Shown in pieces: positions 51,538-60,001 of a stretch of DNA of 64,000 nucleotides. Numbering within the stretch: position 1 is the stretch's first letter; each line of letters starts with the position of its first letter. Source of the DNA: Roseiarcus sp963696665 (GTDB lineage Bacteria > Pseudomonadota > Alphaproteobacteria > Rhizobiales > Beijerinckiaceae); contig CAVOLE010000013.1 of the NCBI GenBank assembly GCA_963696665.1, positions 62,001-126,000 on the forward strand. The letters are read 5' to 3'. Position numbers and translations under genes: made by a program. The notes below the pieces were generated by a model, which saw nothing but the letters and a program-made list of their open reading frames with translations, did no database searches and was not told the DNA's origin.

Positions 51538-52224
51538 GTGCTGGGACTGTCTTCCGAAATCTGGGTTCCGATCAAGCTGACCATCGAACTGGCGACGATT
51601 TCAACGCTGTCGCTGCTCGTCGTCGCGACGCCATTGGCCTGGTGGCTCGCGCGCTCGAAGGCCTGGTTCAAGGAGGCCGCCGCCGCCGTCGTGTCGCTCC
51701 CGATGGTCCTGCCGCCGACCGTGCTCGGCTTCTATCTCCTGATCGCGCTCGGTCCCGACGGCCCGGGCGGCGCGATCGCCTCCTTGTGGGGCGCGCGCAC
51801 GCTCGCTTTCACCTTTACCGGGCTCGTCATCGGCTCGATCATCTCGTCGATGCCCTTTGTCGTGCAGCCGATCCGCAACGCATTCACCGCCGTCGGCGAC
51901 CGACCGCTCGAGGTCGCCGCAACGCTCCGCGCCTCGCCCCGGCGCGCCTTCTGGACCGTCGCGCTGCCGCTCGCGAGCCCTGGCTTGCTCACCGGCGCGG
52001 TGCTCGGCTTCGCGCATACGGTCGGCGAGTTCGGCGTGATCCTCATGATCGGCGGCAACATCCCTGGCCGCACCCGGGTCATGTCGACTGCGATCTTCGA
52101 CTTCGTCGAGACGATGCGCTGGCGCGAGGCGAACCTGCTTGCGGGCGGCATGGTCGTGTTCGCGTTCGCGGTGATCCTCGCGATGATCCTGCTCGAGAAG
52201 CGCTTCGCGCGAGCGGGCGCGTGA
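51538..52224 (+). CDS. modB: Molybdate ABC transporter permease
   Basis: A 228-residue permease from a GTG start, 7 bases after modA. The ModB pattern is plain: SLPMVLPPTVLGFYLLIALG, SSMPFVVQPIRNAF, the EAA loop EVAATLRASPRRAFWTVALPLASPGLL, and HTVGEFGVILMIGGNIPGRT near the C-terminus. Its stop overlaps the modC GTG (GTGA), so translation is coupled. Confidence 0.94.
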   Translation: MLGLSSEIWVPIKLTIELATISTLSLLVVATPLAWWLARSKAWFKEAAAAVVSLPMVLPPTVLGFYLLIALGPDGPGGAIASLWGARTLAFTFTGLVIGSIISSMPFVVQPIRNAFTAVGDRPLEVAATLRASPRRAFWTVALPLASPGLLTGAVLGFAHTVGEFGVILMIGGNIPGRTRVMSTAIFDFVETMRWREANLLAGGMVVFAFAVILAMILLEKRFARAGA

Positions 52225-53336
52225 GCGCGCCGCACGCGATCCACGCGGAATTTCGCGGCACGATCGGCAAATTCGCGCTCGACGCCGGCTTCACCGCGCC
52301 ATCAAAAGGCGTGACCGCCCTGTTCGGCCCGTCCGGCTGCGGCAAGACCACCGTTCTGCGCTGCATCGCCGGCCTCTTGCGTGTGGACGGCGTCTGCGAA
52401 ATCGACGGGGAAGTATGGCAGGACCGGGACGGCGCATTCCTGCCGACCCATAAGCGCCCGCTCGGATATGTCTTCCAGGAAGCGAGCCTTTTTCAGCATC
52501 TCTCCGTGCGGCGCAACCTTCTATTCGGCGCGCCGCGAAAGGACGGCCGCGCGGCCGGCCAAGGAATCGCTTTCGACGAGGTGGTCGAGCTTCTGGGCGT
52601 TGAGCGGTTGCTCGACCGCAGCCCGCGCAATCTCTCAGGCGGCGAGCGCCAACGTGTGGCGATAGGACGTGCGCTCCTGTCGCAGCCGAAGCTTTTGCTG
52701 ATGGACGAGCCGCTCTCGGCGCTCGACCGCGCCACCAAGAACGAGATCCTGCCGTTTCTCGAGCGGCTGCGCGACCGGCTCAGCTTGCCCGTGGTCTACA
52801 TCACGCACGACATCGCCGAGGTCGAGCGCCTGGCCGACCAGGTGGTGCTGATGGAAAAAGGGCGGGTGATCAGCGCCGGGGCGCTCGAAGACCTGCAAAG
52901 CGATCCGTCTTTGCCGCTCGCGGCTGCGCGCGACGCGGCTGTGAGCTTCGACGGCGTCGTTGAGGCGAGTGACAAAGCTTACGGTCTCCTGACCCTCAAA
53001 ATTCGCGGCGGCTCGCTGACCGTCCCGGCGCCCTCCGCCCCCATCGGCGAGCGGCGGCGCATCCGCGTCATCGCCGGCGACGTGAGCCTGACGCGCGACC
53101 AACCTGGTCCAAGCTCGATCCTCAACGTCCTGCCGGCGCGAATCCTGTCGATGAAGCCCGTCGATTCGAATGAGGTCATCGTCGTGGTCGCGCTTGGCGC
53201 GGACGGGACTGGCGCGCGCATGCTGTCGCGCTTGACGCGAAAGTCGTGGGAGGCCCTCCGCCTTGCTGAAGGGGTCAGCGTCTATGCTCAGGTCAAAGCG
53301 GTCGCGCTCGCCCCGGGGCGCGGCGAATTGGGGTGA
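52221..53336 (+). CDS. modC: Molybdate ABC transporter ATP-binding protein
   Basis: About 371 residues from a GTG that overlaps the modB stop; the frame is open much further upstream, but only as a shadow of modB. Walker A is FGPSGCGKTT, the signature LSGGERQRVAIGR, Walker B LLLMDEPLSALD, and the H-loop VVYITHDIAEVERL. The C-terminal part (VPAPSAPIGERRRIRVIAGD) is the regulatory TOBE/Mop domain that binds molybdate and may inhibit transport when supply is enough. Confidence 0.94.
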   Translation: MSAPHAIHAEFRGTIGKFALDAGFTAPSKGVTALFGPSGCGKTTVLRCIAGLLRVDGVCEIDGEVWQDRDGAFLPTHKRPLGYVFQEASLFQHLSVRRNLLFGAPRKDGRAAGQGIAFDEVVELLGVERLLDRSPRNLSGGERQRVAIGRALLSQPKLLLMDEPLSALDRATKNEILPFLERLRDRLSLPVVYITHDIAEVERLADQVVLMEKGRVISAGALEDLQSDPSLPLAAARDAAVSFDGVVEASDKAYGLLTLKIRGGSLTVPAPSAPIGERRRIRVIAGDVSLTRDQPGPSSILNVLPARILSMKPVDSNEVIVVVALGADGTGARMLSRLTRKSWEALRLAEGVSVYAQVKAVALAPGRGELG

Positions 53337-53536
53337 CAGGCTTAAGGTCACCCGCTCAATCCGCTCACGCCTACGCTCTCAAAACGCGGGCGTTATAACC
53401 AACGCGAGCGCTTGCCGCCAAGCCGTGAATCGCCCAGATTGTTTCTGCACGTCGCCTTGATCAGACGTGGCGGGTGCGCCTTTGCCGGCGAGGCGCCGCA
53501 CGATGGATCGACACATTGGAAACCGACAACAAGACC

Positions 53537-54754
53537 ATGCCAATAATGAACCGGCGGGAAACGCTGAAGTCCGCTCTCGCCGCAGGCCTTGCAATGGCGC
53601 CGGCCGGGAAGTTAGCCCGCGCCGCGGCGAGCGAGACGGTCGACCTGCCGTTCGGCAACGGCGAGCGCCCGCTCGTCGCCTATCCGGGCAAGCGCCCGCT
53701 TCTCGTCCTGACAAGCCGTCCGCCGCAGCTGGAGACGCCGTTCAGCGTGTTCGACGAGGGCGTCTTCACCCCGAACGACGCGTTCTTCGTTCGCTATCAC
53801 TTGGCCGGCATCCCGCTGAAGATTGATCCGGACGCGTTTCGCCTGACCATTCAGGGCAAGGTCGACGCGCCATTGTCGCTGTCGCTCGATGAGCTGAAAA
53901 GCGCTTTCGAGCCGGTCGAGCTCGCGGCGGTCAATCAATGTTCGGGCAACAGCCGCGGCTTTTTCGAGCCGCGCGTCGGCGGGGGTCAGCTTGCCAATGG
54001 CGCGATGGGCAATGCGCGATGGAAAGGCGTGTCCCTCAAGGCGCTCCTCACCAAGGCCGGCGTGCAAGCGGGCGCCGTCCAGGTCTCCTTCCAGGGCCTG
54101 GATAGGCCGGTCCTGCCAGCGACGCCAACCTTCATCAAGGCGCTAGACCTCGACCATGCGCTCGACGGCGAGGTGATGATCGCCTACGCGATGAATGGCG
54201 AGAACCTGCCCTGGCTGAACGGATTTCCGATCCGGCTGATCGTGCCTGGCTGCTATGGCACCTACTGGGTCAAGCACCTGAACGAAATCAAGGTGCTCGA
54301 CGCGCCGCTCGACAGCTTCTGGATGAAGACCGCATATCGCATTCCCAACAACGCCTGCGCCTGCACCGAGCCGGGAAAAGCGCCGACAAGCACTGTCCCG
54401 ATCGGCCGCTTCAACGTCCGCTCCTTCCTGACCAACATCGCCGAAGGCGCGACGGTTCACGCCGACAGCAATCTTAATCTGCGCGGGATCGCGTTCGACG
54501 GCGGCTACGGCGTCTCGGACGTTGCGATCTCCGCCGATGACGGCCAGACGTGGACGGAAGCAGCGCTCGGCGAGAACCTTGGCAAGTATTCGTTCCGCGA
54601 ATGGAAGGCCAATGTCTCGCTTGAACCCGGCAAGCGGCGCCTGATGGTTCGCGCCGCCAATCGGATCGGGCAGTCGCAACCGCTTCAACCGCTCTGGAAC
54701 CCGTCCGGCTATATGCGCAATGTCGTCGAAGTCACCAACATAATCGCCGCGTGA
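53537..54754 (+). CDS. sorA: Sulfite dehydrogenase (SorA-like) molybdenum subunit
   Basis: About 405 residues. The Tat-like signal MNRRETLKSALAAGLAMAPA agrees with export of a folded cofactor enzyme. The sulfite oxidase core is visible: FVRYHLAGIP, VNQCSGNSRGFFEP with the Mo-ligating Cys, GCYGTYWVKHLNEI, and the dimerisation domain (SGYMRNVVEVTNI). It would oxidise sulfite to sulfate in the periplasm. The start is the ATG giving MPIMNRRE; MNRRE is nearly as good. The next gene is the cytochrome partner, and modABC is just upstream. Confidence 0.9.
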   Translation: MPIMNRRETLKSALAAGLAMAPAGKLARAAASETVDLPFGNGERPLVAYPGKRPLLVLTSRPPQLETPFSVFDEGVFTPNDAFFVRYHLAGIPLKIDPDAFRLTIQGKVDAPLSLSLDELKSAFEPVELAAVNQCSGNSRGFFEPRVGGGQLANGAMGNARWKGVSLKALLTKAGVQAGAVQVSFQGLDRPVLPATPTFIKALDLDHALDGEVMIAYAMNGENLPWLNGFPIRLIVPGCYGTYWVKHLNEIKVLDAPLDSFWMKTAYRIPNNACACTEPGKAPTSTVPIGRFNVRSFLTNIAEGATVHADSNLNLRGIAFDGGYGVSDVAISADDGQTWTEAALGENLGKYSFREWKANVSLEPGKRRLMVRAANRIGQSQPLQPLWNPSGYMRNVVEVTNIIAA

Positions 54755-55059
54755 TGGCGATGAAGCGCATTTCAATCACCTTCCTGGTCTCGCTCGCCGC
54801 CGTCGCTTCGTCGGCGCTGGCCGAGCCCATGGTCTATCAATTGCCGCCCGAGACGGCGGAATTGAAGCCCGGTCCGGGCGTCGCAACAGCGAGCGTCTGC
54901 ACAACGTGCCATTCCGCCGACTACGTCAGCACGCAGCCTCCCGGGAAGGGAAAAGCCTTCTGGCAGGGGGAGGTGCAAAAGATGATCAAGGTCTATAAGG
55001 CGCCGATCGGGGAAGACGACGCCGCAACAATCGCGAACTATCTGGCGGCGACCTATTGA
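54754..55059 (+). CDS. sorB: SorB-like cytochrome c subunit of sulfite dehydrogenase
   Basis: A 101-residue monohaem cytochrome c. The signal peptide is KRISITFLVSLAAVASSALA. The haem site is CTTCHSADYV, and KMIKVYKAPIG supplies the distal Met. Its ATG overlaps the sorA stop (GTGATG), so the two are made together. It should accept electrons from the SorA molybdenum centre and pass them to the respiratory chain. Confidence 0.9.
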   Translation: MAMKRISITFLVSLAAVASSALAEPMVYQLPPETAELKPGPGVATASVCTTCHSADYVSTQPPGKGKAFWQGEVQKMIKVYKAPIGEDDAATIANYLAATY

Positions 55060-55064
55060 CCGCT

Positions 55065-56084
55065 TCACACCTTCCTTCGTCGTGACTTGGCGAAGGTGTC
55101 GAAGGCGACCGCCAGCACGATGATCACGCCGATGACGATCTGCTGGATGTAGGAGGAGACGTCCATCAGCACGAGGCCATTCAGGAGCACGCCGATGAGC
55201 AGCGAGCCGATGACCGTGCCAAAGATGGTGCCGGAGCCGCCAAACAGGCTCGTGCCGCCGATCACCACCGAGGCGATGACGGTGAGTTCATAGCCGGTGC
55301 CGGCGACGGCCTCGGCGGAATTGAGCCGCGCCGCGAGCACGAACGAGCCGAGCCCGGCGAAAAAGCCCATGATGATGTAGACGCTCATGATGATGCGGTT
55401 GACGTTCAAGCCCGAAAGGCGCGCCGCCTCCGGATTGCCGCCAACCGCATAGACCTGCCGGCCATAGCGCGTGTAGCGCAGCACGATATGGGCGATGAAC
55501 GCCGCGAGCAGGAAGATGATAACGGGCACCGGGACCGGCCCGATCTTCCCCTGCCCCCACCAGGTGAACGACGGCTGGAAGCCTGAAATCGGGCCGCCGG
55601 CGGCGAACAGCAAGGCCGCGCCGCGGAAGGCCGACATGCCGCCGAGCGTCACCACGAAAGGCGGCACCTTGAGACGGGTGATGGCGAGGCCCTGCAGCCA
55701 ACCGCCGGCGAGACCGACCGCGACCGCCGCGAGCGCCGCCAAGCCCCAGCCATAGCCGACGCCGCCTGCGCCGACGGTGAAACGGTTATCGAGGCCGCCC
55801 TTGGCGACCGCCGCGCCGACCAGTCCGGCGAAGGCGAGCAGCGAGCCGACCGAGAGATCGATGCCCGCGGTCAAAATGACGAAGGTCATGCCGACCGCGA
55901 GCAGGCCGGTGATCGACACCTGCCGCATCACGTTGAACAGGTTGATCTCCGACAGGAAGCGTGGCTGCATGATCGCGAAAAGCAGCATCAGCACGATGAG
56001 AAACAGCAACGGCGCGAAGCGCGCGACGAAGCCGAAGACGTCGACCCCCTTGCCTTCGGCCGCTTCCAGCCTCGCCTCGCTCAT
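55065..56084 (-). CDS. Sugar ABC transporter permease (RbsC-like)
   Basis: About 339 residues. The N-terminal ARFAPLLFLIVLMLLFAIMQPRFLSEINLFNVMRQVS, ILTAGIDLSVGSLLAFAGLVGA and ASVVIGGTSLFGGSGTIFGTVIGSLLIGVL are classic for RbsC/XylH/YtfT-type permeases. I use the ATG giving MSEARLEAAEGKG, with GGGGAC upstream, 13 bases after the ATPase stop. Ribose-type systems also import other pentoses, galactose and polyols, so the sugar is unknown. Confidence 0.92.
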   Translation of the reverse strand: MSEARLEAAEGKGVDVFGFVARFAPLLFLIVLMLLFAIMQPRFLSEINLFNVMRQVSITGLLAVGMTFVILTAGIDLSVGSLLAFAGLVGAAVAKGGLDNRFTVGAGGVGYGWGLAALAAVAVGLAGGWLQGLAITRLKVPPFVVTLGGMSAFRGAALLFAAGGPISGFQPSFTWWGQGKIGPVPVPVIIFLLAAFIAHIVLRYTRYGRQVYAVGGNPEAARLSGLNVNRIIMSVYIIMGFFAGLGSFVLAARLNSAEAVAGTGYELTVIASVVIGGTSLFGGSGTIFGTVIGSLLIGVLLNGLVLMDVSSYIQQIVIGVIIVLAVAFDTFAKSRRRKV

Positions 56085-56097
56085 GCAATGTCCCCGT

Positions 56098-57681
56098 TCA
56101 AGCCGCCGCGGAAGCGGCGCCGCCGCTTTCATGCGCCGTCATCATCGCCATCAGGATTTCCTGCGTCGCCTGGTCACGCGCGATTTCGCCGGTGACACGG
56201 CCCTCGCGCATCGTCACGATGCGATCCGAGACCGCGAGAATTTCCGGCAGCTCCGACGAAATGACGATGACCGCAATGCCCTGCTTCGCCATGTCGATCA
56301 GGAGATTGTGAACCTCGACCTTCGAGCCGATGTCGATGCCCCGCGTCGGCTCATCGACGATCAGAATTTTCGGCCTCAGCGCCAGCCAGCGCGCCAGCAC
56401 GATTTTCTGCTGATTGCCGCCGGAAAGCTGGCCAGCCGCCTGTTCCGGGCTCGCCATGCGAATCGAGAGCAGCTTGCGGAACTCGTCGATGAGCGCATCC
56501 TCCCGCTTTTCGTCGATGAACCAGCCGCGACTGACTTCATCCTGCGCGGCGATGGTCATATTGGTGCGGATGGCGAGGCTGAGGAACAGAGCCTGCTTCT
56601 TGCGATCCTCCGGGACGAGGCCGATGCCGTGGGACATCGCATCGCGCGGGGTTGAGAACTTGACCTCCTTGCCGTCGACGCGGATCATACCGTGATCGAA
56701 TGGGTCGGCCCCGAAGATCGCCCGCGCCGTCTCGGTGCGGCCGGCGCCAACGAGGCCGGCGAGGCCGAGAATCTCGCCGTGATGCGCTTTCAGCGAAATG
56801 TCGACCAGCTCGATGGCGTTTGGGTCGCGCGCATTGCGGCGACGCGTGAGGCCCTCGACCTCGAGCGCGACCTTGCCATGCTCGGGGATCGGCCTTTCGC
56901 CATAGAGCGCGCCGACGTCCCGCCCGACCATCATGCGGATGATCGCCTCGACATTGGTGTCGGCGACGCGGCCGGAGGCGACATAATGGCCGTCGCGCAA
57001 GACCGTGTAGCGATCGCAGAGGCGGAAAACTTCGTCGAGCCGATGAGTGACGAAGATGATCGACAGGCCCTCGGCCTTCAACGCCCTCACGATCCGCGCG
57101 AGGTTTGCGACCTCGGCCTCGCTCAGCGCCGCGGTCGGCTCATCCATGACGATGAGGCGGGACTGCATCGAGAGCGCGCGGGCGATCTCGACGAGCTGCT
57201 GCTCGGCCACAGAAAGGTCGCGCACCTGCGTCATTGGGTCGCGCTTGAGCCCGATACGCTCGGCGATCGCCTTCGTCTCTTGCGCCATGCGCCGCCAGCT
57301 CACGAACAGCCTCGAGCCGGGTTCGCGCCCAATGAACACGTTCTCGGCGATCGTCATGTCCGGAGCGAGGGTGAACTCCTGATAGATCGTGACAATTCCA
57401 GCGCGCTGCGCGTCGTGCGGCGTCGCAAAGGCGACCGGCTGGCCGAACAGCTCGATCTCGCCGGCGTCCGCCCCCTGCGCGCCGGACAGGATCTTGAGCA
57501 GCGTCGACTTGCCAGCGCCATTCTCGCCCAGAAGCGCATGAATCTCGGACGGCCCCACTTCGAGATGGACGTTCTCAAGCGCAAGCACGCCAGGAAAGCG
57601 CTTGCTGACGCCGGTCATCTTGAGGATCGGGCTCTCGGGCTTTGCCGGAGCCAATGAAAGCGCCGCAGGCGCATCAGCCAT
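56098..57681 (-). CDS. Sugar ABC transporter ATP-binding protein (RbsA-like)
   Basis: A 527-residue protein with two ABC domains. The first has Walker A LLGENGAGKSTLLKI, signature LSVAEQQLVEIARA and Walker B LIVMDEPTAAL. The second begins near residue 270, with GLVGAGRTETARAIFG as an altered Walker A, the signature LSGGNQQKIVLARWL and ILIVDEPTRGID. This asymmetry is normal for RbsA. It sits between the binding protein and permease genes. Confidence 0.93.
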   Translation of the reverse strand: MADAPAALSLAPAKPESPILKMTGVSKRFPGVLALENVHLEVGPSEIHALLGENGAGKSTLLKILSGAQGADAGEIELFGQPVAFATPHDAQRAGIVTIYQEFTLAPDMTIAENVFIGREPGSRLFVSWRRMAQETKAIAERIGLKRDPMTQVRDLSVAEQQLVEIARALSMQSRLIVMDEPTAALSEAEVANLARIVRALKAEGLSIIFVTHRLDEVFRLCDRYTVLRDGHYVASGRVADTNVEAIIRMMVGRDVGALYGERPIPEHGKVALEVEGLTRRRNARDPNAIELVDISLKAHHGEILGLAGLVGAGRTETARAIFGADPFDHGMIRVDGKEVKFSTPRDAMSHGIGLVPEDRKKQALFLSLAIRTNMTIAAQDEVSRGWFIDEKREDALIDEFRKLLSIRMASPEQAAGQLSGGNQQKIVLARWLALRPKILIVDEPTRGIDIGSKVEVHNLLIDMAKQGIAVIVISSELPEILAVSDRIVTMREGRVTGEIARDQATQEILMAMMTAHESGGAASAAA

Positions 57682-57710
57682 TCAGGAGCGCTCGCTCATT
57701 CGTATGGACG

Positions 57711-57746
57711 ATGAGATGACGCGCCGAGAACGGCGCGCCATCTCAT
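57711..57746 (-). promoter_or_regulatory. Intercistronic hairpin between binding protein and ATPase genes
   Basis: On the minus strand ATGAGATGGCGCGCCG pairs with CGGCGCGTCATCTCAT through 16 positions (one G-U) around a 4-base loop. There is no U-run. Such stems often stabilise the 3' end of the binding-protein message, giving it a higher level than the downstream ATPase and permease. Confidence 0.6.
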
Positions 57747-57758
57747 GCTTCGTGCGGA

Positions 57759-58703
57759 CTACTTCACCTCGTCGAGGCGTTCCGCCTCCTTGAGGTTGTC
57801 CTTGGTGATCGCCACCGGCGTGATCAGATTGATCTGCTGCGCGGGCTTCTTGCCGCTCTTGAGGTAGTCGGCCATGATCTGCACCGCGGTCGCGCTCTGC
57901 TTACCGGGGAACTGTTCGACCGTCGCGGTGATCTCGCCATCGCGGATCTTGCCCAGCGTCTCGGGCAGCGCGTCGAAGCCGATGATGACGATGCCTTTGA
58001 GGTTGCGCGCCTTGACCGCTTCGAGCGCGCCGAGCGCCATGTCGTCGTTTCCAGCAACGATCACCTGCGGCGGCGTCGCCATGCTTGCGAGCGCGCCCTC
58101 GGTGATCGAAAGGCCCTTGTCGCGCTCGAAATTGGCGGTCTGCTCGAAGACGATCTTGTACTTGTCCTTGGCCTTGTCGAGCACGTCGTGCAGGCCCTTG
58201 TTGCGGTCGATCGCAGGGCTCGCCCCAGGCGTTCCCTGGAGGTTCATGATCGTCGCCCCATTCGGGAACATTTTCTCGACCAGTTCGCCCTGCGCCTCGC
58301 CGCCCTTGACGTTGTCGGCGCCGACATGGCCAATGATGCCTGTCACCGACGGCACGCGGCGGTCGACGGTCACGACCGGGACCTTGGCGTCGATCGCCTC
58401 CTGCAGCGCCGGCGCCATCGCGTCGACCTCGTTCGGCGAGAGCACGACTCCCTTCACGCCCTTGGCGAGCGCCGCCTCGATATCGGCGGTCTGCTTGGGC
58501 GAGGACATCTGGCCATCGCCCTCGATCGTGTCAAGGCCATCCTGGTCCGCGGCGGCCTTGAAGGCCTTCATCATGTGGACGAAGAAAGGAAAGTTCATTC
58601 CCGGAACGGAAATGAGAATCAGCGGCTTGTCGGCAGCAAAGGCGGGCGCGGAGAGCGCCAAGGCGAGCAGGCTCGCGGTTACGACGCGGCGGGTGAAGCG
58701 CAT
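57759..58703 (-). CDS. Sugar ABC transporter substrate-binding protein (RbsB-like)
   Basis: A 314-residue type I periplasmic binding protein of the Peripla_BP_4 group. The signal peptide is MRFTRRVVTASLLALALSAPAFA. The mature chain has ILISVPGMNFPFFVHMMKAFKAAAD, GVVLSPNEVDAMAPALQEAID, VPVVTVDRRVP and GNDDMALGALEAVKARN, the usual sugar-site landmarks. It is the first gene of the minus-strand operon, followed by a hairpin, then the ATPase and permease. Confidence 0.93.
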   Translation of the reverse strand: MRFTRRVVTASLLALALSAPAFAADKPLILISVPGMNFPFFVHMMKAFKAAADQDGLDTIEGDGQMSSPKQTADIEAALAKGVKGVVLSPNEVDAMAPALQEAIDAKVPVVTVDRRVPSVTGIIGHVGADNVKGGEAQGELVEKMFPNGATIMNLQGTPGASPAIDRNKGLHDVLDKAKDKYKIVFEQTANFERDKGLSITEGALASMATPPQVIVAGNDDMALGALEAVKARNLKGIVIIGFDALPETLGKIRDGEITATVEQFPGKQSATAVQIMADYLKSGKKPAQQINLITPVAITKDNLKEAERLDEVK

Positions 58704-58925
58704 GAATGAAACCTCCCTAGAGCCGGCCCTGACATGTTAGCTGGCGGCGCGGCGCACCATGTCCGAATTCGAGCGCGACGACAAGGGCGAGTGGGCTCAG
58801 GCAGCCTCGATCGCCGTCGCCATCGCGGGCGCCTTTGGAAAAGCATCCGACCGCGATAGATTGAGAAGCGGCGTCAAGCTGGTCCAAGACCTGCGGAGCG
58901 GCGCGGGAAACGACGGAGGCCTCGC

Positions 58926-59960
58926 GTGGCGCGATTTCAAAACATTTTGGAGACGGTCGGACACACGCCGGTCGTCCGGATCAACCGCCTCGCCCCTGAC
59001 GGGGTCAATCTCTATGTGAAAATCGAGGCCTTCAACCCGTTGGGCTCGGTCAAGGACCGATTGGCGCTGGGGGTGATCGAGGCCGCGGAGCAATCCGGCG
59101 AGCTCAAGCCGGGCCAAACCGTCATCGAGGCGACGAGCGGCAACACTGGCATCGGGCTCGCCATGGTCTGCGCTGCGAAAGGCTATCCGCTTGTTCTCAC
59201 GATGGCGGAGACCTTCAGCATCGAACGGCGGCGATTGATGCGCTTTCTCGGCGCAAAAGTCGTCATCACGCCAGCCGCCGAGCGAGCGGTCGGAATGGTC
59301 AAAAAGACGATCGAACTCGCCGAAGCACACGGCTGGTTCATGACACGCCAGTTCGAGAACGAAGCCAATCCGGATTTCCACTCGCGCACCACCGCGCGCG
59401 AAATTATCGACGACTTCGCCGGCGACACGTTCGACTTTTGGGTGACCGGCTACGGCACCGGCGGCACGCTGAAAGGCGTCGGCCGTGTACTAAGGAGGGA
59501 GCGTCCCGACACGAAGATCATCGTCTGCGAGCCGGCGGACGCGCCGCTGCTCGAGTCCGGAATCGAGCAGAAGCGGCTGGCCGACGGCTCGCCCGCCGCG
59601 CCGCATCCGAGTTTCAAGCCTCACCCGATGCAGGGCTGGACGCCCGACTTCATTCCGAAGCTGACGAAAGACGCGGTGGATATGAAACTGATCGATCGCG
59701 TCCTGCCGATCTCAGGCGCCGACGCCATTCGCTACAGCAAGGAGCTCGCGGCGAAAGAGGGCATTTTCGTCGGCATAACCTCAGGCGGAACCTTTGCCGG
59801 CGCGCTGAGAATTGCGGCCGAGGCGCCAAAGGGCGCGAATATCCTCTGCATGCTTCCCGATACCGGCGAACGCTATCTCAGCACGCCGTTGTTCGCCGAC
59901 GTTCCTGTCGACATGACCGAGGAGGAGCTTGCGATCTTGCGGTCCATCCCCGGCGCCTAA
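58926..59960 (+). CDS. cysK: Cysteine synthase A
   Basis: A 344-residue PLP enzyme starting at a GTG with GGAGG 7 bases upstream. The PLP Lys is in FNPLGSVKDRLAL, the substrate loop is EATSGNTGIGLA, and the phosphate-binding loop is GYGTGGTLKGVGR. It joins sulfide and O-acetylserine to make cysteine. The divergent neighbour is the sugar importer. The C-terminal extension (DVPVDMTEEELAILRSIPGA) is common in this alphaproteobacterial type. Confidence 0.92.
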   Translation: MARFQNILETVGHTPVVRINRLAPDGVNLYVKIEAFNPLGSVKDRLALGVIEAAEQSGELKPGQTVIEATSGNTGIGLAMVCAAKGYPLVLTMAETFSIERRRLMRFLGAKVVITPAAERAVGMVKKTIELAEAHGWFMTRQFENEANPDFHSRTTAREIIDDFAGDTFDFWVTGYGTGGTLKGVGRVLRRERPDTKIIVCEPADAPLLESGIEQKRLADGSPAAPHPSFKPHPMQGWTPDFIPKLTKDAVDMKLIDRVLPISGADAIRYSKELAAKEGIFVGITSGGTFAGALRIAAEAPKGANILCMLPDTGERYLSTPLFADVPVDMTEEELAILRSIPGA

Positions 59961-60001
59961 CCTCAACTCAGCGATCTGACCCGAGGCGGTGCGCGGCGGA
60001 T

